Positions 1 through 10,076 of a stretch of 64,000 nt of DNA are shown here, one piece after another. The notes beneath the pieces were generated by a model. That model saw only the letters and a list, made by a program, of their open reading frames with translations, searched no databases and had not been told where the DNA came from. Source of the stretch: Dactylosporangium fulvum. GTDB taxonomy: Bacteria; Actinomycetota; Actinomycetes; Mycobacteriales; Micromonosporaceae. Within the stretch, counting starts at the first letter, position 1. Each line of letters begins with the position of its first letter. Made by a program: the position numbers and the translations under genes. Location: positions 1,574,501-1,638,500 of the forward strand of contig NZ_CP073720.1 in the NCBI RefSeq assembly GCF_025137375.1. The letters are read 5' to 3'.

Positions 1-1203
1 TCAACTCTTGCCGGCCTCACCGACGTTGCTGATCACGATTCGGAGAAGCTTGTCGTCGTCGGCCTTCGGCGTGCCGCGGCCGTCCTTGTTGGACGTCGAG
101 ACCCACACGCTGCCGTCCGGGGCGAGCTGGGCGGCGCGTAGCCGGCCGTGGGCGTCCTTGAGCAGGGCGGTCGGCGCCCCGAAGATGCCACCGGCCTGGG
201 TCACCTGCATGACGTACAGCCTGGCGCCCTTGAGGCAGGACGCGACGAGGTACCCGTCGACGTACGTGAGGCCCGAGCAGGACGCCTCGTCCGTCTTCCA
301 CACCTGGATCGGGTTGACGTACTTCGGGTCGCTGCCCTTGCCCTCGACCGCGGGCCAGCCGTAGTTCTTCCCAGCTTCGATCACGTTGATCTCGTCCCAG
401 TTGCCGGCGCCGAACTCCACCGCATACAGCCGCTTGCTGTCGTCCCAGGTGAACCCTTGCACGTTGCGATGTCCGTAGCTGTACACCGCGGTTCCGAACG
501 GGTTACCGGGCGCCGGCTTCCCGTCCGGCTGGATGCGCAGGATCTTGCCGCCGAGGCTGTTGAGGTCCTGCGCGGTCTCCGGCTTGGCGCCGTCGCCGGT
601 CGAGACGTAGAGGAAGCCGTCGGGGCCGAAGTGGATCTGGCCGCCGTTGTGGATGGTCGACTTCGGGATGCCGGTGAGGATCGGCGTCGGCTGCTGGCCG
701 AGCACGAACTTGCCGACCCGGTTGTCGTCCTTCGCCGTGTAGTAGACGAACACGGTCTTGTCGGTCTCGTAGTCGGGCGACACGGCGATGCCCATGAGGC
801 CGCCCTCGCCACCCGGCACCGCGTCGTTGATCTTCTGGAGCTCGGCCACCTGGAGCCCGTCGGACGTCGACTCCTTGCCGACCTTGAGCAGCCGCTTGCT
901 GTCACGCTCGGTGACCAGAGCGGAACCGTCCGGCAGGAACGTGATGCCCCACGGCACCGCAAGACCCTTGGCCAGGACCGTCGTGGCCACCTCGGTCTGG
1001 CCGCCGCCCTCGTCACCGCCGGATCCCGAGGCGGTGGGGTACGGCGAGAGCTTCGGCGGTGAACCCAGCTCATCAGGGGGCGGAGGCCCGAACGAGCAGG
1101 CTCCCAGGGCCAGAACCGTCACCACCGCGGCGATCAGGCTCAGGCCGATGTGTCGGTACGTCCGGGCGCTCACCCGGCCAAGACTAGCGTCGCCGGACAT
1201 CAT
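1..1203 (-). CDS. PQQ-dependent soluble sugar dehydrogenase-like lipoprotein
   Basis: A 400-residue secreted lipoprotein of the glucose/sorbosone dehydrogenase (GSDH, soluble PQQ aldose dehydrogenase) family. After a hydrophobic stretch (residues 19-34) comes a lipobox LGAC with Cys36, then a Pro/Gly-rich linker, then a beta-propeller opening with [20 protein letters not shown], typical of the family. Further propeller motifs are [20 protein letters not shown] and [11 protein letters not shown], which place the family's active-site His and Arg. Tandem ATGs at 1203 and 1200 follow a GAAAGGTGGA ribosome site, so either may start. It is divergent from the 2-hydroxyacid dehydrogenase gene. Members oxidise aldoses with PQQ. 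The true substrate is unknown, and no PQQ synthesis genes are in the window. A second, distinct homologue lies at 28061-29395. Confidence 0.9.
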   Translation of the reverse strand: MMSGDASLGRVSARTYRHIGLSLIAAVVTVLALGACSFGPPPPDELGSPPKLSPYPTASGSGGDEGGGQTEVATTVLAKGLAVPWGITFLPDGSALVTERDSKRLLKVGKESTSDGLQVAELQKINDAVPGGEGGLMGIAVSPDYETDKTVFVYYTAKDDNRVGKFVLGQQPTPILTGIPKSTIHNGGQIHFGPDGFLYVSTGDGAKPETAQDLNSLGGKILRIQPDGKPAPGNPFGTAVYSYGHRNVQGFTWDDSKRLYAVEFGAGNWDEINVIEAGKNYGWPAVEGKGSDPKYVNPIQVWKTDEASCSGLTYVDGYLVASCLKGARLYVMQVTQAGGIFGAPTALLKDAHGRLRAAQLAPDGSVWVSTSNKDGRGTPKADDDKLLRIVISNVGEAGKS

Positions 1204-1281
1204 TCCACCTTTCAGTCACGACCAGAGGAGCCACATGGCGCCCGGTGCGTTCCGGAGCCGGCAACGCGCATCATCGAATTC

Positions 1282-2205
1282 ATGACGAACACGACGAAGA
1301 TCTGGATCTCACACGAGCACGGACCCGACCTTCTCGGCCCGGTGCCCGAAGGCTGCCGTGTCGAGATCATGCCGAGCCCGGACAAGCTGCCGTCCGACCC
1401 GGCGGGCGTCGTGTTCTGGGTGCCGCCGTTCCTGGCCAAGCCCGACGTCGTGGCCCTGGCCGAGCGGATGCCGGCACTGCGGGTCGTCCAGCTGATGAGC
1501 GCCGGCGCGGACGCCTGGGCCGGTCGGCTGCCGTCCCGGGTCACATTGTGCGACGCGCGGGGCGTGCACGACTCGTCGACCGCGGAGTGGGTCGTCGCCG
1601 CGATCCTCGCCTTCCTGCGGGACTTCCCGGTGTTCGCGCGGGCCCAGGAGCGGGGGCACTGGGCGTACCGCCAAACGGGCGAACTCGCCGGGAAACGTGT
1701 CCTGATCGTCGGCTCGGGCTCGATCGGGCGGGCGCTGGAGGCCCGGCTGCTGCCGTTCGAGGTGTCGGTGACGCGGGTCGCGCGGCGGCCGCGGCCCGGC
1801 GTGCACGGCGTGGCGGAGCTGCCCGGGCTGCTGCCGTCGGCGGACATCGTGGTGCTGCTCGTGCCGCTGACGGCGGAGACGACCGGGCTGGTCGACAAGG
1901 CGTTCCTGGAGCGGCTGCCCGACGGTGCGCTGCTGGTCAACGCCGCCCGCGGGCCGGTCGTCGACACCGAGGCGGTCACGGCGGAGGTGTCCGGCGGGCG
2001 CATCGGCTTCGCCGCGGACGTCACCGACCCCGAACCGTTGCCGTCCGATCACCCGTTGTGGCGACTGTCGAACGTCTTGATCACCCCGCACGTGGCGGGG
2101 TCGGTGCCCGGGCTGTTGCAGCGGGCATACGGGCTGGCGGGGAAGCAGTTGCGCCGGTTCGCGGCGGGAGAGCCGCTCGACAACGTCGTCAGCGACGGCT
2201 ACTGA
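1282..2205 (+). CDS. D-isomer-specific 2-hydroxyacid dehydrogenase
   Basis: A 307-residue NAD(P)-dependent 2-hydroxyacid dehydrogenase. The nucleotide-binding motif is GSGSIGRALEARL. The family's catalytic residues are visible: Arg in NAARGPVVD, Glu in DVTDPEPLP and His in TPHVAGS. I place the start at ATG 1282 (MTNTTKIWIS), because the reading frame farther upstream has no family similarity. No good Shine-Dalgarno is visible, so translation may be leaderless. The 3' end overlaps the convergent PH-domain gene by 7 bases. Substrate (glyoxylate/hydroxypyruvate or another 2-keto acid) cannot be read from sequence. It is much shorter than the SerA at 14303 and lacks its regulatory domains. Confidence 0.9.
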   Translation: MTNTTKIWISHEHGPDLLGPVPEGCRVEIMPSPDKLPSDPAGVVFWVPPFLAKPDVVALAERMPALRVVQLMSAGADAWAGRLPSRVTLCDARGVHDSSTAEWVVAAILAFLRDFPVFARAQERGHWAYRQTGELAGKRVLIVGSGSIGRALEARLLPFEVSVTRVARRPRPGVHGVAELPGLLPSADIVVLLVPLTAETTGLVDKAFLERLPDGALLVNAARGPVVDTEAVTAEVSGGRIGFAADVTDPEPLPSDHPLWRLSNVLITPHVAGSVPGLLQRAYGLAGKQLRRFAAGEPLDNVVSDGY

Positions 2206-2570
2206 GTCTTCTCCAACTCCTTGCCGCTCGCCTTGATCAACCGTGGGAGGTCGTCGGCGCGGACGGCGTTGAGGGTGACCAGGTGGCCGTTGGCCAGCCG
2301 GGCCTGCACAGAGCCGCCCTGGGCGACAAGCCCGTCGACGGCGGCCCACGGGAACCGGCGGCTGCCCAGCAGGGCCCGCACGGTGAACCCGCCCTCGTCG
2401 ACGTCGGTGCCGGCCCGCCACGCCCACACGGTCACGGCCAGCGGGATCAACAGCACGGGCAGGAACCAGAGGCTCTCGGCGAGCAGCGGCACGGCGCCGA
2501 TCACGGTGATGGCGGCCGCGACGGCGATCGCGGCGCTGCGCCGGAACTTGACCTTGACCTGGTTGCTCAC
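2199..2570 (-). CDS. PH-domain-containing membrane protein
   Basis: A 123-residue protein starting at GTG 2570 (VSNQVKVKF). Two closely spaced hydrophobic segments (about residues 14-30 and 34-49) are followed by a soluble part with the bacterial PH-like pattern: DEGGFTVRALLGSRRFPWAAVDGL, then a second strand pair ARLANGHLVTLNAVRADDLPRL. This is the usual build of small actinobacterial PH-domain proteins with two membrane helices. Role unknown; such proteins are thought to scaffold at the membrane. It overlaps the end of the upstream convergent dehydrogenase gene by 7 bases. A longer open frame runs upstream to 4082 but is the antisense shadow of the next gene. Confidence 0.8.
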   Translation of the reverse strand: MSNQVKVKFRRSAAIAVAAAITVIGAVPLLAESLWFLPVLLIPLAVTVWAWRAGTDVDEGGFTVRALLGSRRFPWAAVDGLVAQGGSVQARLANGHLVTLNAVRADDLPRLIKASGKELEKTQ

Positions 2571-2744
2571 CCTGCCATCCTCCCATCTCCCCGGGCACGG
2601 TTTCTGTCGGTGGGTGGGGACATACTGGCGGCCGTGGGGATCCTCTCGCTCGACACGTCCGGCAGGGTTACGCTCGGTGCCGTGTTGGACGAGATCGGCG
2701 CCTGTCGGCCCCGGGTGCTGTCGCCGATGGCGGGAGGCTAGGAC

Positions 2745-5700
2745 TTGACGACCGCAAACTCCTGGGCCGCCGGGGTCAAGAGCAGCCGCCGCGTCGGTGT
2801 GCGCCCGACCGGGGTGCTCGCCGGTGCGCTGATCGTCGCCGCCACGCTCGTCGCGCTCGTCGTCGCCGGCTGGGGCGTCAAGGAGTTCAGCATCCTGTGG
2901 GGCGGCGCCGCCGTCCTGTCGCTCGCCGGCGTCCTCACCCTCACGCTGCGCGGCTTTCCGATCTTCGCCATCCTGACGGCGGTGGCCGGTGCCGTCGCCT
3001 GGGGCGCCGCGACCCGCACCTGGCTGCCCGAGGGCTGGTTCGACCTGGTCGGGCTGCTCAAGTTCATCGGCGTCAACCTGGCCTTCGACGTGCCGCTCGT
3101 CGGCGGTTTCCTGTCGGCGCTCATGCTCGACGCCCGGCGCCTTTCCCGCGCCTCGATCGACGAGGCCGTGAGCGGCCGCCGCTGGTGGGGCGAGCCCGAC
3201 GACCACCTGCCGCGGCTCAAAGAGCTGGAGGCGCTGCCGTCTGCCCGGTTCTTCGCGCTCGGCGAGGGCGGCTGCACCCACCTGGTGGTCGCCGGCCGCC
3301 GGGTGGCGCTGTTCCTGCCGACGGTCTGGCCGCACGGCGAATTCACGATGGACGCCGCCGGCCAGGTCCTGCGCGGCGGCCGGCTGTTCGTCCCCGGCTC
3401 GGAGGACGTCGACGGCCTCGCCGCCGAGGTGCACACCTGGCGCGAGCAACTGGGCAAGGTCGGCGCCGCGGTCCGGGGCTATCTCGTGGTCGCGCCGCCC
3501 CGTGGCGACGCGACCACGGACCTCGCCATCTCCGTCGCGCCCGGCGAGCACCTCCAACTGGTCCACGCGCATGAGATGGCGGAAGCGGCGGGGCGCTGGC
3601 TGGCCGCCGATCCGTACCGGGTGGACATCGCGGTCATGGAGCGCCTGCTGAAGATCGCCTCCGGCAGCCAGCTGCCCGAGCCGTCGCCGCTGGCCCGCAC
3701 GTTCGCCCGCGATGCCGTGACCCAGCCCGAGAGCCGCGCCGCGCTGCCCACCGACGCGGCGTTCGCCGCAGCCGCCGGCGAGACCGAAGATGTCGCCGAC
3801 GAGCGCAAGAGCCCGGTGCGCGCCCGGTTGGGCCGGTTCGCGCGGGGTGCCGACTCCCGCACCCGCGACGAGTCCGGCCCCGCCCCGACCGACGGAGCTT
3901 CCGCGCAGGAGCCCGCCGATCAGGACTCCGTCGCGTCCGGCTCCGGCGAGTCGTGGGAGTCCCGGTCGACCCGGGACCTGGTCGGCACCTGGGACAGCGA
4001 TTCGGCGAGCCGGCTGGCGGCCTGGGCTGCCGACGACTCCCCGCCCACCGAGACGTCCCGGGCCGGTCGGCGAGCCCGCCACGAGGCACTCGAGGACAAC
4101 CCGTCCTCGCCGGTGTCCTCGTGGTCCTCATCGTCGCCGCCGGCCGACCGGCTGAACACCGGCGAGTTCGCCGTGCCCGCCGTGCCCGCCGAGCCGGCCC
4201 GCTGGTCGAACGCCGACGACGGCTTCCCGGTGATGTACGAGACCGAGACCTGGCCCGCGGCGAGCCCCGAGACCAGATCGTCGTCCAGCTGGGAGCCGCG
4301 CGTCGACCCGTCCGAGTCCACGCCCCGGGCCGGCCGGCGCCGTGCCCGCTCGGATGAGGCCTCGCCGGCGACGCCGCTGTCGACGGGGACGTTCGGCTAC
4401 AGCACCCCGGCCTCGCCGCCCACCTCCTCGGCCGACACCGCCACGAGCGGCACACCGTCGTGGTTGGAAGACTGGCGGGCCCGGATCGGCGACGAGTCTT
4501 CGGCCGGGGACGCTGCGACCGCGGCGTCGAGTGGGCTGCCGGCGTCCGCCGAGGCCGCGTCGGAGCGCCGGCGGTCCGGGGCCGGTGATGAGCCATCGGC
4601 CGGGAGCGCTGCGGCTGGTGAGTTGTTGTCGTGGTCGGAGCGCCGGCGGTCGCGGGGCGACGACGAGTCTTCGGTCCCGGCCGAGCCTGCGGCCGGCGAG
4701 GCTCCGGCCGCGCGGCCGGTGCCGCCGCCGGCCGCCGTCCGTCCGGTGGTGCCGTCACCGGCCGCTCGTCCGTCGGTGCCGTCACCGGCCGCGCGGCCTG
4801 TTGTTCCGCCGCCGACCGCCCCGCCGTCATCAACCGCCCCGCCGACGGCGGGGCGGCCTTCGTGGAGCGGCAGCCTGTTCGACGAGGTTGCGCCCGATCT
4901 GGCCGCCGAGCCGCTCGATCTGCGTCGTTCCTGGGAGTCCGACCCGGCGTCCCGGTCCGCGCGCCGTCGCGAGCAGACCCAGCCGGTCGAGCCGCGGCCG
5001 TCCTCCGGCGGCCCCACGCAGGCCACCCCGGATGCGTCGCCCAGCCGCCCGCCGGTGCGCGAGCAGCCGGTGCCGCCGCCTCCGCCGGCCGACGAGGGTC
5101 CGGCCTGGTGGGAGGCGGAGGCGGCCAAGCCCGTTCGCGCTCCGAAGCCGGCCGAGAGCGGCGGCAAGCGTTCGCGCTGGGGTCGGACCAAGTCGTCCGA
5201 CAAGCCCGACAAGCAGGAGCGGGCCGAGCCCGCCGAGCCGGCCAAGCTCGCCGAGCCGGCCACCGCCGGCTGGGCCACGGAGGCCACGACCCGCTGGGAC
5301 CGCTTCGGTTCGGCGGCTGGACCTGACGAGACGTCCAGCCGGCCGTCGGGCCAGGGGGCGGGCGAGTCGGTGGGCCGTTGGAGCGGGGCCGGTTCGGCTG
5401 CGCCCTCTGACGACGCCGCCGGTCGACGGGATCGACCAGGCTCGGCGACACGCTCCGATGAGCCTGCGGACCGGTGGGACCGTCCCGGTTCGGCCGAGCA
5501 GGCCGGCACCTCGACGAGCCGGTGGGAACGTCTCGGGTCGGCCGACGGCGGCGATGAGGGGACGGCCCGGCGGGACCGCCCGACGGCAGGCCGGGAGGCC
5601 GGGACCGGCCGCCCGGCGTGGGCCACCGAATCGACGTCAAGCTACGAGAGCGACCCGAGCGGCGAGTTCGCTCCCGGCCGCCGGTCGAGCCCCGACCCGG

Positions 5701-5861
5701 ACCGCCCAAGCGACTCCGGCGACCGCGGATCGTTGTCCGGCCAGCGAAAGCGCGACTTCAGCGGCTTCGACGACGACGACGTCAAGCCGCTGGAACTCAA
5801 CCTCGACGAGGAACCCCGCAACAAGGAAGGCCGCGGCCGCCGCTTCCTGCGCCGGAAGTAG
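2745..5861 (+). CDS. Large membrane-anchored protein with NERD-like domain and long disordered tail
   Basis: A 1038-residue protein of unknown function, starting at TTG 2745 behind a GGGAGG site about 7 bases upstream. Four hydrophobic segments lie at about residues 22-43, 49-68, 71-90 and 101-128. Residues about 155-290 form a compact region (THLVVAGRRVALFLPTVWP, then GGRLFVPGSEDVDGL and a VRGYLVVAPP strand) whose pattern resembles a nuclease-related (NERD) fold, but the D/E-x-K catalytic signature is not visible. Residues about 300-1038 are low complexity, rich in Ser, Pro, Ala, Asp, Arg and Glu, with recurrent short units such as RWDRFGSA, DRWDRPGSA and SRWERLGSA. The protein ends in a basic RRFLRRK. 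The tail composition suggests a disordered cytoplasmic region, perhaps a phosphorylation or protein-binding platform. Gene reality is well supported by start, length and codon bias; function is open. Confidence 0.75.
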   Translation: MTTANSWAAGVKSSRRVGVRPTGVLAGALIVAATLVALVVAGWGVKEFSILWGGAAVLSLAGVLTLTLRGFPIFAILTAVAGAVAWGAATRTWLPEGWFDLVGLLKFIGVNLAFDVPLVGGFLSALMLDARRLSRASIDEAVSGRRWWGEPDDHLPRLKELEALPSARFFALGEGGCTHLVVAGRRVALFLPTVWPHGEFTMDAAGQVLRGGRLFVPGSEDVDGLAAEVHTWREQLGKVGAAVRGYLVVAPPRGDATTDLAISVAPGEHLQLVHAHEMAEAAGRWLAADPYRVDIAVMERLLKIASGSQLPEPSPLARTFARDAVTQPESRAALPTDAAFAAAAGETEDVADERKSPVRARLGRFARGADSRTRDESGPAPTDGASAQEPADQDSVASGSGESWESRSTRDLVGTWDSDSASRLAAWAADDSPPTETSRAGRRARHEALEDNPSSPVSSWSSSSPPADRLNTGEFAVPAVPAEPARWSNADDGFPVMYETETWPAASPETRSSSSWEPRVDPSESTPRAGRRRARSDEASPATPLSTGTFGYSTPASPPTSSADTATSGTPSWLEDWRARIGDESSAGDAATAASSGLPASAEAASERRRSGAGDEPSAGSAAAGELLSWSERRRSRGDDESSVPAEPAAGEAPAARPVPPPAAVRPVVPSPAARPSVPSPAARPVVPPPTAPPSSTAPPTAGRPSWSGSLFDEVAPDLAAEPLDLRRSWESDPASRSARRREQTQPVEPRPSSGGPTQATPDASPSRPPVREQPVPPPPPADEGPAWWEAEAAKPVRAPKPAESGGKRSRWGRTKSSDKPDKQERAEPAEPAKLAEPATAGWATEATTRWDRFGSAAGPDETSSRPSGQGAGESVGRWSGAGSAAPSDDAAGRRDRPGSATRSDEPADRWDRPGSAEQAGTSTSRWERLGSADGGDEGTARRDRPTAGREAGTGRPAWATESTSSYESDPSGEFAPGRRSSPDPDRPSDSGDRGSLSGQRKRDFSGFDDDDVKPLELNLDEEPRNKEGRGRRFLRRK

Positions 5862-6357
5862 CTCCGGCAGCTCGGACCCGAACGCATGGCCGCGGATTCA
5901 GCGCCGAGCCGGAATTGTGGGGTGCCCGGTCGGGTGGGCGGCGCCCGGACTGAGGCGGCTGTGTTTGGTCGGGTGGGCTGCTCGGTTGGGTGGCCGGTGC
6001 CCGGGTTGGGTGGCGGAGTTCGGCTGGGGCGGTAGTGCTCGGTCGGGTGTGGGTGCTCGATCGGGTGGGCGGTGCCCGAGCTGGGTGGCGGAGCTCGGTC
6101 GCGTTGTGGTGCTCGGTTGGGTCGAGCGGCGTGCCCGGCAAGTTGCAACCTCGGCCAGGTGCGCGTTGGGAGGTGCGCGCTTGGGAGGTGCGCGTCCGGC
6201 GGGTTTTCGGTCGTCCGGCTGGTCCGGCTTCGCCGTGGTCATGTGCCTGCCGTGGTCACCTTGCTGACTGGCTTCGTGCCTGACCTGGCAGGCGTCCGGC
6301 CGGTGTTGCGGACATTTCGGACATCACGGTGCATCGACACTAGTGCATGAATGGCGT

Positions 6358-6417
6358 TTTCATGATCCCGGAGACTTGTTGTACCCCTGGCGACACAAAG
6401 TCTTCGCGATCATGAAA
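6358..6417. repeat. Long imperfect inverted repeat
   Basis: TTTCATGATC (6358-6367) and GATCATGAAA (6408-6417) are perfect inverted 10-mers. Pairing continues inward with few mismatches (CGGAGACTT against AAGTCTTCG), leaving a centre near ACCCCTGGCG. It would form a hairpin of about 25 pairs. It has no T tract and lies about 70 bases before the glyA terminator, so it is not an obvious terminator; it may be a dispersed genomic palindrome. Confidence 0.7.
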
Positions 6418-6485
6418 GACCCGACGGGGGAGGGGGTTGAGCTGCAACAGCGGCCGCCGGAGCAAGGGCGAGGCGGCGAAAGCAG

Positions 6486-6522
6486 AGCGGCGCGGACCGC
6501 CCCGCGGGCAATCCGCGCCGCT
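6486..6522 (-). terminator. Intrinsic terminator-like hairpin after glyA
   Basis: AGCGGCGCGGA (6486-6496) pairs perfectly with TCCGCGCCGCT (6512-6522), with a 15-base loop, just downstream of the glyA stop. On the minus strand it is followed by a short pyrimidine run (CTGCTTTCG). Confidence 0.6.
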
Positions 6523-6533
6523 TGCGGCAAGGG

Positions 6534-7796
<1,263 letters not shown>

Positions 7797-7967
7797 GAGC
7801 TACCTCCTGGCGTTCAGCCGATCGGGCACCCAGGCGCGCGGTGCCAGCGATGCAATGGGAGCTCCCCGGTGGTCGGTTCCACCTTGATGTGCGCCAGTCG
7901 CAGGTATAGCGCCGATGGTAGTGACTGTGGGCAGGGAAGCGCGAACCGCGACCCGGAAGGAAACGCA

Positions 7968-8002
7968 CGCGGGTCCGGGACACTGTGGGACCCGGACCCG
8001 CG
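7968..8002 (-). terminator. Terminator after ilvD
   Basis: CGCGGGTCCGGG (7968-7979) and CCCGGACCCGCG (7991-8002) form a perfect 12-bp stem with an 11-base loop, 13 bases past the ilvD stop. On the minus strand it is followed by GCGTTTCC, a weak T-rich stretch. Confidence 0.75.
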
Positions 8003-8015
8003 CGAGGCAACCCGG

Positions 8016-9860
8016 CTACGGCACCTTGCGGTACGCTCCGTCGCTCGCGGACGTCGCCATCGAGGCGTAGGCCCGCAGTGCCGCCGAGACCGGGCGGTCG
8101 CGGTCGGCCGGGGTGTAGGGGTGTTCGCGCTTGTCCTGCGCCACCCGCCGGGCCTGCAACTCGTCCTCGGACACGCGCAGCTCGATCGACCGGTTGGGGA
8201 TGTCGATCTCGATGATGTCGCCCTCCTCCACGAGGGCGATCAGGCCGCCGCCTGCCGCCTCGGGGGAGATGTGGCCGATCGACAGGCCGGAGGTACCGCC
8301 GCTGAAGCGTCCGTCGGTGATCAGCGCGCAGGCCCGTCCCAGGCCGCGCCCCTTGAGGAACGACGTCGGGTACAGCATCTCCTGCATGCCCGGGCCGCCC
8401 TTGGGCCCCTCGTAGCGGATGACCACGACGTCGCCCTCGGTCACGACCTTGCCGAGGATGCCCTCGACGGCCGCGTCCTGCGACTCGAAGACGCGCGCCG
8501 GGCCGCGGAAGGTGAGGTTCTCCTCCGGCACGCCGGCGGTCTTGACCACGCAGCCGTCCGGCGCGATGTTGCCGAACAGGATCGCGAGGCCGCCGTCGGC
8601 GGAGTACGCGTGCTCCCCGGAGCGGATGCAGCCGTTGGCGGCGTCCGTGTCCAGGGTGTTCCACCGGTTGCTGGTCGAGAACGGCTCGGTGGTGCGGACC
8701 CCGCCGGGCGCGGCGTGGAAGAGCTCGATCGCGGCCTCGGAGGCCTTGCCGCTGCGGATGTCCCACTCCGCCAGCCAGGCGTCGAGCGTCGGGGTGTGGA
8801 CGCTGGAGACGTCGCGGTTGAGCAGGCCGGCCCGGTCCAGTTCGCCGAGGATGGCCGGGATGCCGCCCGCCCGGTGGACGTCTTCCATGTGGTACTTCGG
8901 GCTGTTCGGCGCCACCTTGGAAAGGCACGGCACGCGGCGCGAGATCGCGTCGATGTCGGCGACGCTGAAGTCGACCTCGGCCTCGCGGGCGGCGGCGAGC
9001 AGGTGCAGGACGGTGTTGGTCGAGCCGCCCATCGCGACGTCGAGGGCGACCGCGTTCTCGAACGCCGGGCGGGAGGCGATCGCGCGGGGCAGGACCGAGG
9101 CGTCGTCCTCGCCGTAGTACCGCTTGCAGAGGTCGACGATCAGGGTGCCGGCCTGCTCGAACAGCGCCTTGCGGGCGGCGTGCGTGGCGAGGGTCGAGCC
9201 GTTGCCGGGCAGCGCGAGCCCGATCGCCTCGGTCAGGCAGTTCATCGAGTTGGCGGTGAACATGCCGGAGCACGAGCCGCACGTCGGGCAGGCGGAGCGC
9301 TCGATCTGGCCGAGCTGCTCCTCGGTGACGGCCTCGTTGGCGGAAGCGATCATGGCGTCGATGAGGTCGAGCTTTTCGTGGACCACGCCCTCGATCGCGA
9401 CGGTCTTGCCGGCCTCCATGGGGCCGCCGGAGACGAAGACGGTCGGGATGTTGAGGCGCAGGGCGGCGAGCAGCATGCCGGGCGTGATCTTGTCGCAGTT
9501 GGAGATGCACACGAGGGCGTCGGCGCAGTGCGCCTGCACCATGTACTCGACGGCGTCGGCGATGAGCTCGCGGCTGGGCAGCGAGTAGAGCATCCCGCCG
9601 TGGCCCATGGCGATGCCGTCGTCGACGGCGATGGTGTTGAACTCCTTGGCGACCCCTCCGGCCTCGGTGACCGCGTCGGCGACGATCATCCCGAGGTTGC
9701 GCAGGTGGACATGGCCCGGCACGAACTGCGTGAAACTGTTGGCGATGGCGACGATCGGCTTACCGAAGTCGGAGTCGGTCATGCCGGTGGCGCGCCAGAG
9801 GGCGCGTGCGCCGGCCATGTTGCGACCAGAAGTAGAGGTCTTGGACCGCAGCTCGGGCAT
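8016..9860 (-). CDS. ilvD: Dihydroxy-acid dehydratase
   Basis: A 614-residue enzyme that dehydrates 2,3-dihydroxy acids to 2-keto acids, the shared third step of isoleucine and valine synthesis. Motifs: [32 protein letters not shown] and [13 protein letters not shown], plus [20 protein letters not shown] near the C-terminus. Length and motifs match the E. coli-type IlvD, which carries a [4Fe-4S] cluster. I choose ATG 9860 (MPELRSKTS), the usual family start; an in-frame ATG at 9872 would add four residues. No good ribosome site is visible. A CATGCT hexamer ends 7 bases before ATG 9860, so the message may be leaderless. It is divergent from ilvB and shares the control region 9861-10076. Confidence 0.97.
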   Translation of the reverse strand: MPELRSKTSTSGRNMAGARALWRATGMTDSDFGKPIVAIANSFTQFVPGHVHLRNLGMIVADAVTEAGGVAKEFNTIAVDDGIAMGHGGMLYSLPSRELIADAVEYMVQAHCADALVCISNCDKITPGMLLAALRLNIPTVFVSGGPMEAGKTVAIEGVVHEKLDLIDAMIASANEAVTEEQLGQIERSACPTCGSCSGMFTANSMNCLTEAIGLALPGNGSTLATHAARKALFEQAGTLIVDLCKRYYGEDDASVLPRAIASRPAFENAVALDVAMGGSTNTVLHLLAAAREAEVDFSVADIDAISRRVPCLSKVAPNSPKYHMEDVHRAGGIPAILGELDRAGLLNRDVSSVHTPTLDAWLAEWDIRSGKASEAAIELFHAAPGGVRTTEPFSTSNRWNTLDTDAANGCIRSGEHAYSADGGLAILFGNIAPDGCVVKTAGVPEENLTFRGPARVFESQDAAVEGILGKVVTEGDVVVIRYEGPKGGPGMQEMLYPTSFLKGRGLGRACALITDGRFSGGTSGLSIGHISPEAAGGGLIALVEEGDIIEIDIPNRSIELRVSEDELQARRVAQDKREHPYTPADRDRPVSAALRAYASMATSASDGAYRKVP

Positions 9861-9897
9861 ACCTGTCAGCATGACACGGTCCAGATCCTGGGATCGG

Positions 9898-9926
9898 TTG
9901 ACTCAGGCCGTGAGATGCGTCAGAGT
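9898..9926 (+). promoter_or_regulatory. Probable promoter of the ilvB leader
   Basis: TTGACT (9898-9903), a 17-base spacer, and CAGAGT (9921-9926) resemble a housekeeping sigma promoter with one mismatch from TANNNT. The -10 box ends 6 bases before the leader-peptide ATG at 9933, so transcription would begin at or beside that ATG, giving a leaderless leader ORF. Confidence 0.55.
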
Positions 9927-9932
9927 GGGCAC

Positions 9933-9968
9933 ATGTCGTCGAGGTCGCTCCGAGTACTTATCATCTAG
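9933..9968 (+). CDS. ilvB leader peptide (attenuator ORF)
   Basis: An 11-residue ORF, M-S-S-R-S-L-R-V-L-I-I-stop. Five of its last six sense codons are Leu, Val or Ile (CTC, GTA, CTT, ATC, ATC; one Arg lies between), the three end products of the pathway. The stop TAG sits at the start of the hairpin CTAGCGCGC...GCGCGCTAG, and an intrinsic terminator follows before ilvB. This is the classic arrangement for ribosome-mediated attenuation: stalling at the Leu/Val/Ile codons when charged tRNAs are scarce would change the downstream RNA fold. Too short for ordinary gene callers. Compare the cimA leader at 19563-19589. Confidence 0.85.
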   Translation: MSSRSLRVLII

Positions 9969-10026
9969 CGCGCCGACGCCTGCCGTCAGCGCGCTAGCCC
10001 CCCGTGCATCGCACGTGGGGTTTTTT
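9965..10026 (+). promoter_or_regulatory. ilvB transcription attenuator (hairpin plus intrinsic terminator)
   Basis: Two successive structures. CTAGCGCGC (9965-9973) pairs perfectly with GCGCGCTAG (9989-9997), starting inside the leader stop codon. Then CCCCCCGTGC (9998-10007) pairs with GCACGTGGGG (10011-10020) around an ATC loop, with one mismatch, followed by six T (10021-10026). The second is a textbook terminator lying 50 bases before the ilvB ATG. A stalled ribosome on the leader ORF would block the first hairpin and so free alternative pairing. Confidence 0.85.
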
Positions 10027-10076
10027 CATGTCCGGGGCCGTGACCAAGACACCTTCGAGCGAAAGTGCGAACTGCG

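Larger units (their letters stand above)
5862..6533. repeat. Repeat-rich noncoding interval
   Basis: About 670 bases without a credible gene. From about 5920 to 6200 the plus strand carries a degenerate G-rich repetition of units like GGTCGGGTGGGCGGTGCCCG and TTGGGTGGCGGAGTTCGG, with no fixed period. Open frames through it exist on both strands only because of base composition. A long imperfect dyad sits at 6358-6417, and the glyA terminator at 6486-6522. I see no RNA gene. Confidence 0.6.

Noticed and set aside
1150-1281. Longer N-terminus of the 2-hydroxyacid dehydrogenase from 1150
   Set aside because: The added 44 residues overlap the divergent lipoprotein gene start and have no family similarity.
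7797-7967. Possible riboswitch upstream of glyA
   Set aside because: I looked for folate, glycine or ZTP riboswitch cores and found no convincing conserved element; only ordinary GC-rich sequence and an SD site.
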